Part shown: positions 1 through 7,184 of the stretch, piece by piece
How the letters are laid out: each line of letters starts with the position of its first letter
Numbering within the stretch: position 1 is the first letter of the stretch
DNA from: Sporomusaceae bacterium
Lineage (GTDB): Bacteria; Bacillota_C; Negativicutes; Sporomusales_B; UBA7701
DNA: 59,250 bases
Assembly (NCBI GenBank): GCA_022839045.1
Contig: JALHDI010000003.1
Coordinates: 1-59,250, forward strand
Direction: 5' to 3'
Notes under the pieces: model-generated
The model's input: only the letters and a program-made list of their open reading frames with translations
Told to the model about the DNA's origin: nothing
Databases searched by the model: none
Translations under genes and position numbers: made by a program

Positions 1-54
1 ATCCGGACGGCTAACCCGCACAGGATGCTCCAGCTTCTTTTCATATATCCACAT
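1..54 (-). CDS. cotJC: Spore coat protein CotJC (manganese catalase-like), N-terminal 18 codons only
   Basis: The reading frame starts at an ATG (complement of 52-54), preceded by AAGGGAG, and reads MWIYEKKLEHPVRVSRPD up to the window edge, with no stop. This opening is typical of CotJC, a manganese-catalase-family protein of the spore coat. It lies 24 bases downstream of cotJB in the usual cotJA-cotJB-cotJC order. The rest of the gene, including its metal ligands, lies outside the window. Confidence 0.85.
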   Translation of the reverse strand, partial: MWIYEKKLEHPVRVSRPD

Positions 55-78
55 CTCGTCATTCTCCCTTAAACAAAT

Positions 79-336
79 TTAAATTTCCCAGGGCCAGGGG
101 CCCTCGGCCCATTGCCACGGGCGCTTCGAGAAGCCGCCCCAGCCGAAATTGAACAGCGGACCGAACTCGGCCTCGTAATCCTTCTTCATCTGCTTGAGGA
201 CCTCCACCGCGCAGTTATAGTCGTTGATGGCCTCCTCGTCGCACGGGTGGGTGTCCAGGTACAGGTTCAGCTCCACAGCCACGAACTCCATCTCCTGGAG
301 CCTCTTCAGCATAGCGGCCTGTTTTGCGCAATCCAC
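79..336 (-). CDS. cotJB: Spore coat assembly protein CotJB
   Basis: This 85-residue protein carries the CotJB hallmark around residues 15-32 (EMEFVAVELNLYLDTHP), then a YNCAVEVLKQMKKDYE helix and the usual Phe/Trp/Gly-rich end (FGWGGFS, WPWEI). The start is a GTG preceded by GGAGGTGA at a good distance. CotJB is a small spore coat component made in the mother cell. It sits 21 bases after cotJA and 24 before cotJC, so the three are almost surely one transcript. Confidence 0.93.
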   Translation of the reverse strand: MDCAKQAAMLKRLQEMEFVAVELNLYLDTHPCDEEAINDYNCAVEVLKQMKKDYEAEFGPLFNFGWGGFSKRPWQWAEGPWPWEI

Positions 337-357
337 GAATCTTTCACCTCCGTCGCC

Positions 358-666
358 TTATTCAGGGATAGGATACACACCCCAAAGTTCGGGGAACAGC
401 GTGCCCCGCATCAGCGCCTCGCATGGCGAAAACGCCTTGTCGTAGCACTGCCAGGGAACATAAGCATGCGCCAGTAGCATGTTCATCGGCATAGGGTGCT
501 CGTCAGCCATCGGCATCTTATGCATCCCATCCATACCGCAGTCCATAACTTCCTCCATATCGCCTTCCATGCACTCCTTCATATGCATCATCTTGTCCTT
601 CTTCATCGCCGGCGGGTTCGCCATCATCGCATCCTCGTACCACTTGGGCCTGGTCTGTTCATCCAA
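358..666 (-). CDS. cotJA: Spore coat associated protein CotJA
   Basis: A 102-residue protein whose C-terminal half (LAHAYVPWQCYDKAFSPCEA, then L..GTLFPELWGVYPIPE) is the CotJA signature. The first half is an unusual Met/Lys/Asp/Glu/His-rich stretch (residues about 12-60, many Met, several Cys and His) that could bind metal; that function is inference. The start is TTG at 664-666 behind AAGGAGG. It is the first gene of the cotJ operon. Confidence 0.9.
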   Translation of the reverse strand: MDEQTRPKWYEDAMMANPPAMKKDKMMHMKECMEGDMEEVMDCGMDGMHKMPMADEHPMPMNMLLAHAYVPWQCYDKAFSPCEALMRGTLFPELWGVYPIPE

Positions 667-699
667 GCGAATCTACCTCCTTATTCATAGACCTACTAC

Positions 700-729
700 A
701 TTTTATGTGAATCTGACTGGCAACGTCAC
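700..729 (-). promoter_or_regulatory. Candidate sigma-E-type promoter of the cotJ operon
   Basis: On the minus strand CATAAAAT (700-707) resembles the sigma-E -10 box, and GTGACGTT (722-729) lies 14 bases upstream as a partial match to its -35 box. cotJ is sigma-E controlled in Bacillus subtilis. The -10 match is good and the -35 match only fair. Confidence 0.4.
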
Positions 730-737
730 AAAGGGCC

Positions 738-769
738 GAAAAAAATAAAGCCGACCCGTTATGGTCAGC
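738..769 (-). terminator. Rho-independent terminator after the PspC-like gene
   Basis: On the minus strand a 7 bp stem (GCTGACC / GGGTCGGC, one G-U pair) with a 5-base loop is followed by TTTATTTTTTT. It lies about 45 bases past the stop of the PspC-like gene. Confidence 0.6.
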
Positions 770-781
770 CCAGGTTGCCGC

Positions 782-815
782 TAAAGCCCCATCTGCGGCG
801 TTGATCCTTTACATG
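782..815. repeat. Short form or remnant of the palindromic intergenic repeat
   Basis: TAAAGCCCCATCTGCGGCG (783-801), read in reverse, matches the right end of the full repeat at 57886-57996 (ACGCCGCAGATGG followed by CTTTTTAG). The central hairpin is absent. A similar short form lies at 3989-4027. Confidence 0.45.
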
Positions 816-1094
816 CTAATTCATCGGCATCAGCAAAAACGCCAGCAGATACAGCGCGACGCCCACGCCCCGGTAAAAACAGGCCAGCGCCCACCCCAGG
901 CGGATAAACGTCGTGTCAAATCCCGTATACTTGCCGAGGCCCGCGCACACCCCGAAAACCATACCGTTGTCGGGATCGAGCGCCAGGTGCCGTCCGCCGG
1001 GAAAATACCCGGCCGGCCCCGCCCCGTCCTGCAATAAACTCCAGATCACAGCGCCGCTCAGGGCATAAGCCCCCAAACGGATAAGCCACAGCAT
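816..1094 (-). CDS. PspC-domain membrane protein
   Basis: A 92-residue protein with an N-terminal hydrophobic segment (residues 2-20) and a C-terminal PspC-type domain: MVFGVCAGLGKYTGFDTTFIR followed by a membrane helix ending in LLMPMN. PspC-family proteins are small membrane proteins linked to envelope stress. No other psp genes are nearby. The ATG at 1092-1094 is chosen because it follows GCAAGGGGGG at proper spacing; an upstream ATG (1118) has no clear ribosome site. The gene sits 61 bases downstream of the FtsW-like gene and may be co-transcribed with it. Confidence 0.75.
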   Translation of the reverse strand: MLWLIRLGAYALSGAVIWSLLQDGAGPAGYFPGGRHLALDPDNGMVFGVCAGLGKYTGFDTTFIRLGWALACFYRGVGVALYLLAFLLMPMN

Positions 1095-1155
1095 AAAAAG
1101 CCCCCCTTGCAGTAGCATTATGCCACCATGGCAAGGAGGCTAAACACTTCCCTAT

Positions 1156-2331
1156 TCATTTCCTTCCCAGCCGGCGGTTAACCAGCTTCAGGCGGGTGCT
1201 CTCCTTCTCCCCGCCGCTGTCGGCCGGCGCGGCACCCTTCCCGCCCAGGCGGCCGACGCTTATCAGCAGGCCGGTCGCCAGCAGATTAACCACCAGCGAC
1301 GTGCCGCCGAAGCTGATGAACGGCAACGGAATCCCCGTCACCGGCAGCAGGCCGGACACCATCGCGATATTGCCCACCGCCTGGCCGACGACGAGAAAGG
1401 TCGCCCCGGCGGCCACCATCATCCCGAAGCCGTCGCGGGCCTGCAACGTGATCTTGATGCCGTACCAGGCCAGCAACGCAAACAATAGCAGCACCAGGAA
1501 AGCGCCGGCAAAGCCCATCTCCTGGCACAGCACCGCGAACGCGAAGTCGGTGTGAGCCTCGGGCAAATAATGAAACTTGCTCGCCCCCATCCCCAGGCCG
1601 GTGCCGAAAAGGCTGCCCGACCCGATCGCCAGAAGCGCCTGGACGGTCTGATAGCCGCTCGTCTGCGCGTAAGACCAGGGATCGAGCCAGGCCAGGATGC
1701 GCTCGGCCCGGTACGCGGCCGCGTAAACAAGATACACCGTCCCCATCGCGCCGCAGAACATCAGGCCGTACACCTGCCGTTTCGGAATGCCGCTCGGCAG
1801 ATAAAGAATCAGGCACAGGCCGACGATAACCACCGCCGTGCCCATATCCGGCTGGCGGAGAACAAGAAAACCCATTAAGCCCGTAACAATCACTGGCCAG
1901 GAAAAAACCGTCACCGGCCGGCCCTTATCCAGGCGCGGTCCGATATAAGCGGCCGCCATCAATATCGCAGCCAGCTTGGCGAACTCCGACGGCTGGAACT
2001 TGACCCCCAGCTTCAGCCACCGCCTCGCGCCGTTCGCATCAATGCCGCCGAAATGCACCGCCACCAGCAGCGCCAGCATCGCCAGGACGATCAGCGGCAG
2101 ATACTTCATCAACCGGCGGTAATTGAGGCGCGCGGCGACCACCAGGCCGATCATCCCGACCAAAAAGGCGATAACATGCCTTTTCAGGAAAAAATAGCTA
2201 TCGTTCAAAAGCTGCCCGGACAGGACGAAGCTTGCGCTGAACACATTAATCGTGCCGATGGCGAACAGCATCAGCACGATATAAAAAACCGCCTCGCCGG
2301 GGCTGGCCCACGGAACAGGCACCCTGCGCAC
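1156..2331 (-). CDS. FtsW/RodA/SpoVE family SEDS protein
   Basis: A 391-residue polytopic protein of the SEDS family, peptidoglycan glycosyltransferases that act with a class B penicillin-binding protein. Visible family signs are ANGARRWLKLG followed by FQPSEFAKLA near residues 95-120, LRQPDMGTAVVI near 160, the extracytoplasmic GTGLGMGASKFHYLPEAHTDFAFAV segment near 240 (here split: GTGLGMG, then LPEAHTDFAF), and TGIPLPFISFGGTSL near 335. About ten membrane segments are apparent. The start is GTG behind AAGGAGG. The gene is not in a division cluster, and its neighbour is a coat operon, so a SpoVE-like role in spore cortex synthesis is plausible but only inferred. Confidence 0.88.
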   Translation of the reverse strand: MRRVPVPWASPGEAVFYIVLMLFAIGTINVFSASFVLSGQLLNDSYFFLKRHVIAFLVGMIGLVVAARLNYRRLMKYLPLIVLAMLALLVAVHFGGIDANGARRWLKLGVKFQPSEFAKLAAILMAAAYIGPRLDKGRPVTVFSWPVIVTGLMGFLVLRQPDMGTAVVIVGLCLILYLPSGIPKRQVYGLMFCGAMGTVYLVYAAAYRAERILAWLDPWSYAQTSGYQTVQALLAIGSGSLFGTGLGMGASKFHYLPEAHTDFAFAVLCQEMGFAGAFLVLLLFALLAWYGIKITLQARDGFGMMVAAGATFLVVGQAVGNIAMVSGLLPVTGIPLPFISFGGTSLVVNLLATGLLISVGRLGGKGAAPADSGGEKESTRLKLVNRRLGRK

Positions 2332-2458
2332 ATCGCATCCTCCTTCCGCCGGGAAAACACCTCGTCCCCATTATACCAGAAACCGCCGACCCGCCCAATA
2401 TCGCTTTTTGCTCCGGCCCGAATAATATATACTACCGATTTCCGGAGGTGATACATAC

Positions 2459-3412
2459 ATGCCTGTCACAGCCGTCACCCCCTTCACCCTCCTCCTCCTC
2501 GACGCCGCCGGCCATGCCCTCCTGCTCGCCGACGGCCCCAGCGGCGAAATCCTCGCCGAATTCCCCCTGCCGCAAGGCTACGCGGCCATCGACATGATAG
2601 CCGGCCCCCGCCCCGGCCACGCCTTCGTCACCCTCGCCGGCGACAACGGTACCGGCGCGCTCTGCAAAATCGACCTCACGGCAAGGTCGGCGGACCATCC
2701 CGCCTTGCCTTTCCCCCTGCCCCACCCCGTCCAGATTTCGTTCGCCGCCGACGAACTCACCGCCTACCTGGCCGACCCGGCCGGCGTCCTGCACGCCCTC
2801 GACCTCGCCACCGCGGTCTGCTCGGTCTGGGATAAACCGCCTGACGCCGCCGCCTGTGCCGGTCTCGCCGTGGCCGGAGACGAAATCCACGGCGTATGGG
2901 AAGCCGACGGCGGCGGTCTGGCAGCCGTCTACTCACCCGCCGGGACCCTTCTCCGCACCTGCCGTCTCGGCGTCGTCCCCACCAGCCTCTCCGCCGCGTC
3001 CGGCCTTCTGCTCGCCACCTTCACCGCCAGTCCCGCCAGCGGCGAAGGCCTCATCATCTTCCCGCCTGACGGAGGCGACCCCATCGTCATCACCATCCAG
3101 TGCTCCCGTTGCGCCGCCGTCCACCCCGTCTACCCCGCCCACGCCGCCACAGCCGACGGCAAGACCGCCTACGTGGCCTGTGAAGACAGCGCCTCCGTCG
3201 CCGTCGTCGACCTCGCCGCCGGCGCAGCGACCGGCACCATCTTCCTCGGGCGCTCCGTCTCCCGGCTGTCCCTAACCGCCGACGGCCGATTCGCCGTCGC
3301 CTCCAGCAACGCCAACGCCGACCTCTGCCTCATCGACCTCGTCAACCGCAGGCCGTTGGCCTTCACCGCCAGCCGGCGCGAACTCCTCCGGCCGTTAGCG
3401 ATAATTGACTAA
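2459..3412 (+). CDS. Beta-propeller (YVTN/WD40-like) protein of unknown role
   Basis: A 317-residue protein of repeated blades with the pattern 'xxTAYLADPAGxxHALDLATAV', 'KTAYVACEDSASVAVVDLAAG' and 'FAVASSNANADLCLIDLVNR', typical of YVTN-type lactonase-fold propellers. No signal peptide is evident, so it is probably cytoplasmic. GGAGGTGAT lies just upstream of the ATG. It stands alone on the plus strand, and its last 18 bases overlap the end of the convergent EamA gene. No catalytic residues can be assigned. Confidence 0.7.
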   Translation: MPVTAVTPFTLLLLDAAGHALLLADGPSGEILAEFPLPQGYAAIDMIAGPRPGHAFVTLAGDNGTGALCKIDLTARSADHPALPFPLPHPVQISFAADELTAYLADPAGVLHALDLATAVCSVWDKPPDAAACAGLAVAGDEIHGVWEADGGGLAAVYSPAGTLLRTCRLGVVPTSLSAASGLLLATFTASPASGEGLIIFPPDGGDPIVITIQCSRCAAVHPVYPAHAATADGKTAYVACEDSASVAVVDLAAGAATGTIFLGRSVSRLSLTADGRFAVASSNANADLCLIDLVNRRPLAFTASRRELLRPLAIID

Positions 3413-3823
3413 CGCCACCCCGGCGGCGATCAGTATCGCACCCAGCCCCTTGCCCACCGTCAGCTTCTCCCCCATGAGCGCCAGGGCGAGCACCAGCGTC
3501 ACCAGCGGGTACGCCGCCACCGTCGGCACCACCCGGCCCGTCTCCCCGTATTTCAAAGCATAAAAATAGGCCAGCCCGCCCAAAAGGCCGGCAAACAACC
3601 CCTCCAAGGCGATCAGGGCGACATCGCGCGCCGAGGCGCCGGCCACCGCAGTCCAACCGCCTGTCAGCCCTACGAACGCCATCATCACCGCCGCGACGAA
3701 AGCGCTCCTGATCGCCAGCGCCGCCACCGGCTCCACCGTACCCAGCGCCAGCTTGCCGAAGACCGACGCCACCCCCCACAGCAGCATCGCCGCCACGGCG
3801 AACAAAAAAGCGTTACCCGTCAT
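3395..3823 (-). CDS. Single-domain EamA/DMT-family transporter
   Basis: A 142-residue membrane protein with about five hydrophobic helices and one EamA domain (LLWGVASVFGKLAL at the start, LGGLAYFYALKYG in the middle, ALALMGEKLTVGKGLGAILIAAGVALV at the end). Most drug/metabolite transporters have two such domains; single-domain members work as dimers. ATG follows GAGGAAAACGGCT. It overlaps the convergent propeller gene by 18 bases. The substrate cannot be predicted. Confidence 0.82.
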   Translation of the reverse strand: MTGNAFLFAVAAMLLWGVASVFGKLALGTVEPVAALAIRSAFVAAVMMAFVGLTGGWTAVAGASARDVALIALEGLFAGLLGGLAYFYALKYGETGRVVPTVAAYPLVTLVLALALMGEKLTVGKGLGAILIAAGVALVNYR

Positions 3824-3949
3824 AGCCGTTTTCCTCGCTCCTCATCCTAAAAATCGGCGGTCCGAAAGCCGCCACGATACTGCTACATTATGCCCGCGCT
3901 CCGGACGGACATGCGCGCTGTCACGCGTCATAAGTCCGCAATTCAACGG

Positions 3950-3978
3950 CAATAAAAAGAACCCCTTCCAGGGGTTCT
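3950..3978 (-). terminator. Terminator after the DUF2935 gene
   Basis: AGAACCCC-TTCCA-GGGGTTCT (3958-3978), read on the minus strand, is followed by TTTTTATT. It lies about 70 bases past the DUF2935 stop codon. Confidence 0.7.
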
Positions 3979-3988
3979 CAGTTTGTCG

Positions 3989-4027
3989 ATAAAGCCCCTT
4001 CTGCGGCGCTGCGCATCTGGGACTCTC
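3989..4027. repeat. Short form of the palindromic intergenic repeat
   Basis: Read on the minus strand, 3989-4027 contains CCAGATGCGCAGCGCCGCAG and then AAGGGGCTTTAT. The two outer ends of the full repeat (CCAGATGCAAGGCG and GCCGCAGATGG..CTTT) are joined here without the central hairpin. The element lies between a coding region and its terminator. Confidence 0.5.
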
Positions 4028-4046
4028 TCAACAATCCAATTCTCAT

Positions 4047-5105
4047 TTACTCCTGCGACCCCAGCGGCCGGGGCCACTTGCCGCTCCACTTGTACTTGGC
4101 CGGCGTCGCCGGCGGTTCTGACGGCGGCGGGGGCGGCGGCTCGGGTTCGCGATCGTCGTCCTCCTCGTCATCGTCGTAATAGATCATCGCCGGACTTTGG
4201 GCAAGCTCCTCGGCGGCCACCGCGACCGTCCCACAGGTATCGACCGCCATCACCGCGGTTTCATCCAGAACCGCGAACTCAAGCTCGCCGTCCTCGTCAT
4301 AGGGGACGAAAGTGCCCTTCTCCAGAATAGCCAGCACCAGCAGGAAGTGCTCCGCCTCCCGCCGCACATGATCGGCCAGCAGCGCCGGAATCAGGCCCAC
4401 CAGCCGGCACTCCGCGATCAGCGTCTCGGCTGCCCGCTTGAAATCCCGCAGCCTGATCGTCGACACCCGGACATCCTTCAGGAAACGCCTGAACGAAGGC
4501 ACCTCGTCCGTCGCCCCCCGCAGCATGCTCACGAAATCGCGCCCCTGCAGGTAAAGCCCATCGAACTCGCATTCGAACTCCTCCGCCGTCTCCACCATCG
4601 TCCGTTCCGAAGGATCGAGGCGGTGGACGATAAACGCGCTGTGGTCGGCCATCAGCCGCAGCCAAAACGCCACCTCCCGCGCGCCCGCCGATTGGTAGAG
4701 CGTCTGGCCGGTCCCCAGCGTCGCCAGCAGCAGCAGAAAGTACTCCGCCTCCCTGGAAACATGATCGAGAAAAAGAGCGAAGTTATATCCCGCCAGTTGG
4801 CATGTCAGCACCATCTGCAGCAGACCGCGCTTGTAACGGTAAAAATCGCCGACGACCGTCTGCGTATCATCGACAAGCTCGGCGAACTGCCGCTGGCTCT
4901 GCACCCGCTCGGCGCGGGCACGCAGCTCGCAGAACTCCTGCTGGAAATTATCCGCCTCCCCGATGAGGACGACGCTATCGCAAGGCAGGCCCGCCTTAAT
5001 GAACTGGGCATGCTCTTCCATTATCCGCAGCCAGAACTTCATCTCCTCAAGGTTCAGCGGCGGCACCGGCTGGCGTTTGTCATTCACAACCTTCGGCCGT
5101 GGCAT
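4047..5105 (-). CDS. DUF2935 domain protein with acidic, proline-rich tail
   Basis: A 352-residue protein made of two similar halves. Each opens with a helix of the type EEMKFWLRIMEEHAQFI / REVAFWLRLMADHSAFI (about residues 15 and 145) and closes with LFLDHVSREAEYFLLLLA / LLADHVRREAEHFLLVLA. The repeated Glu/His spacing resembles four-helix metal-binding bundles, and the matching family is DUF2935, common in clostridia and without a proven function. After residue about 290 comes a low-complexity tail rich in Asp/Glu and Pro, ending YKWSGKWPRP. The start at 5105 follows GGGGAGGG; an upstream ATG overlaps that ribosome site. Confidence 0.8.
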   Translation of the reverse strand: MPRPKVVNDKRQPVPPLNLEEMKFWLRIMEEHAQFIKAGLPCDSVVLIGEADNFQQEFCELRARAERVQSQRQFAELVDDTQTVVGDFYRYKRGLLQMVLTCQLAGYNFALFLDHVSREAEYFLLLLATLGTGQTLYQSAGAREVAFWLRLMADHSAFIVHRLDPSERTMVETAEEFECEFDGLYLQGRDFVSMLRGATDEVPSFRRFLKDVRVSTIRLRDFKRAAETLIAECRLVGLIPALLADHVRREAEHFLLVLAILEKGTFVPYDEDGELEFAVLDETAVMAVDTCGTVAVAAEELAQSPAMIYYDDDEEDDDREPEPPPPPPSEPPATPAKYKWSGKWPRPLGSQE

Positions 5106-5181
5106 AGTAACCCTCCCCATTGCCAGTTATTTCGCTACTACATTGTATGCCACGGCCGGCGATTTTGTTAAGTTTACATAA

Positions 5182-5811
5182 TTATGGAAAAACCACCTCG
5201 CAGCGGTTGATCTTTACCCCCAGCGACCTGAACCTCATCTCGTACTCGGTCATGATATCGCCCTGCTCGCCGGCGGGCAGGGCGGTCATCACGTTCCTCA
5301 CCTCCAGGCCCGCATCCGCGAACTCCTCCAAAGAGAACGCGAACAGCGCGGCGTTGTCGGTCTTGAAAAACAGCTCGCCCCCGGGCGCCATAATGACCCG
5401 GTACTTCGCCAGAAACCGCCCGCAGGTCAGGCGGCGCTTGGCGTGGCGTTTTTTCGGCCACGGATCGCAAAAATTGATATACAGGCGCCTCACCTCAGCG
5501 GGCGAAAAAATATCGGTAATCCCGCCGGCGTCGAAATGCAGCAGGCGGACATTCGCCACAGCGCCGGCGGTCACCCGCTTCGCCGCCTGAAACAGCACCT
5601 CGGGCTGGGCCTCGATGCCGACAAAATTTATCTCCGGCTGCCTGGCCGCCAGTTCGCTGATAAATGTCCCCTTGCCGACCCCCAGCTCCACATGCAGCGG
5701 GGCCGGCCGGCCGAACTCCCCGTACCACCCGCCGCCCGGCCGCGGCGCGACCACGAGCCCCGCGAACTCCTTCAGCGCTTCCGTAACTCCCGGCTTTCTC
5801 CGTAAACGCAC
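5182..5811 (-). CDS. trmB: tRNA (guanine-N7-)-methyltransferase TrmB
   Basis: A 209-residue S-adenosylmethionine-dependent enzyme that makes m7G46 in the tRNA variable loop. The SAM-binding loop ELGVGKGTFISELA lies near residue 43, FVGIEAQPEVLFQAAKR near 65, and the TrmB signature LYINFCDPWPKKRHAKRRL near 110, with FFKTDN at about 150 and TEYEMRF near the end. The GTG at 5809-5811 follows GGAGG with a 7-base spacer; a TTG two codons upstream is too close to it. The gene is monocistronic, between the DUF2935 gene and a divergent kinase. Confidence 0.95.
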   Translation of the reverse strand: MRLRRKPGVTEALKEFAGLVVAPRPGGGWYGEFGRPAPLHVELGVGKGTFISELAARQPEINFVGIEAQPEVLFQAAKRVTAGAVANVRLLHFDAGGITDIFSPAEVRRLYINFCDPWPKKRHAKRRLTCGRFLAKYRVIMAPGGELFFKTDNAALFAFSLEEFADAGLEVRNVMTALPAGEQGDIMTEYEMRFRSLGVKINRCEVVFP

Positions 5812-5983
5812 GACCAATCCTCCGTCTGCCTGTATTCGCGGGCGTAGCTGCCCGCCAGTACTAAAAATCGTCGAACGTAAAAAACAGTAAATTTTTTCCT
5901 TTTATGTCATTTAATTGACAGGAATTGGAAAATAAATAGAGAATATACCCATATGCCGCATAATGGTGAAAGGAGAGATCCAG

Positions 5984-7015
5984 GTGGAATTCCCGGCCTC
6001 CCTCCAGGTCGCCCTCGACGCCATCCCGTCCGCCGCCGTGGTCCTCGATGCCGACCACCGCGTCGCCCTCATCAATAACCGCGCCGAAAAACTGCTCGCC
6101 CTGCCCCGGCAGGCCGCCTCAGGCCGCCGGTTGTCCGACGCCGGCCTTGCCTGGCTCGGCCCGCTCCTCCGGGACGGCGGCGCCTTCACGGGCAAAGAAG
6201 CCACCCTCGCCGCCCCCGGGCACCCGGGCGCCATCCTTGTCGACGCCGCCCCGCTGCCCGGGGGCGGCGACGCGGACGGAACCCTCGTTGTCATCCGGGA
6301 AACCCCGGACATATGCGAGCCCTCTCACCGCATCGGTCAGCTCGAGAGCCTCGCCGGCATCGGCGAGATCGCCGCCGGCGCCATCCACGAAATCCGCAAC
6401 CCGCTAACGTCGATCAGCGGCTTCATCCAACTCATACGGGCCCGCGCCGTCCGGCAGGCCGATCAGACCACGGCGGACTACTGCACCCTCATCGCCGACG
6501 AAATCGGCCACATCAACGGGGTCCTCTCCGACTTCCTCACCCTCGCCAAATCGCGGAACGCCAGCTTCGCCGCCCTCGACATCGGCCGGCTCGTCCGCGA
6601 CATACAAAGCCTGATATACGGCGAAGCGATCCTCTCCCACATAACCGTCGCGGTCAACCTGCCCGACGAACCGCTCCTGATCCACGGCAACCGCGACAGA
6701 ATCAAAGAAGTGCTGATAAACCTCGCCCGTAACGCCTTTCAGGCCATGCCTGACGGCGGCACCCTCGCCATCACCGCCCGTGGCGACGGCCCCGCCGTGC
6801 GCATCGACCTCGCCGACACCGGCCAGGGCATCGCCGACTCCGCCCTGGCGGAAATCTTCAAGCCCTTCTACACCACCAAAGAGAGCGGCACAGGCCTGGG
6901 TCTCGCGATCTGCCGGCGCATCGTCGGCGACCACCGCGGCGAGATAACCGTCCGCAGCGAGGTGGGGAAAGGAACCACCTTCACGCTTACCTTCCCCAGA
7001 TTGCCCGAAAACTGA
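5984..7015 (+). CDS. Orphan PAS-domain sensor histidine kinase
   Basis: A 343-residue soluble kinase. A PAS-like region (about residues 3-110, SLQVALDAIPSAAVVLDADHR) is followed by a HisKA dimerisation domain with phospho-acceptor HEIRNPLTSISGF near residue 140 and a HATPase domain with NLARNAFQAMPDGG (N box), DTGQGI, FYTTKESGTGLGLAI and the final G box. No transmembrane segment or adjacent response regulator is present. The H-box wording resembles KinA-type and NtrB-type kinases. GTG at 5984 follows AAAGGAGAG; an in-frame ATG at 5963 lies upstream of that site. A Spo0A phosphorelay role is plausible inference. Confidence 0.88.
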   Translation: MEFPASLQVALDAIPSAAVVLDADHRVALINNRAEKLLALPRQAASGRRLSDAGLAWLGPLLRDGGAFTGKEATLAAPGHPGAILVDAAPLPGGGDADGTLVVIRETPDICEPSHRIGQLESLAGIGEIAAGAIHEIRNPLTSISGFIQLIRARAVRQADQTTADYCTLIADEIGHINGVLSDFLTLAKSRNASFAALDIGRLVRDIQSLIYGEAILSHITVAVNLPDEPLLIHGNRDRIKEVLINLARNAFQAMPDGGTLAITARGDGPAVRIDLADTGQGIADSALAEIFKPFYTTKESGTGLGLAICRRIVGDHRGEITVRSEVGKGTTFTLTFPRLPEN

Positions 7016-7070
7016 TCTTTTACTATAAGCAAAATAAATAAGCTCAATAACGCCAGGCCGTTCAGAACCC

Positions 7071-7168
7071 CTAGATGCAAGACGCCAAGGAGCAAGTGCG
7101 CCCCTCTTAGCGCTTCAGCGGTTAGAGGGGCGGCCTACCCCTTGCGGGTGCGCTGCAGATAGGGGGTT
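7071..7168. repeat. Full palindromic intergenic repeat, copy 1
   Basis: Starts CTAGATGCAAGACGCCAAGG, ends GGGTGCGCTGCAGATAGGGG. The centre folds as CGCCCCTCT...AGAGGGGCG around a small inner stem. It lies between two convergent genes. Copies at 57886-57996 and 43105-43175 share the outer arms (AGGAGCAAGTGCGCC, GCGGCCT..CC..GCGGGTGCGC) but have different, still complementary, stem bases. Confidence 0.7.
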
Positions 7169-7184
7169 ATCAACGGTCTGGATA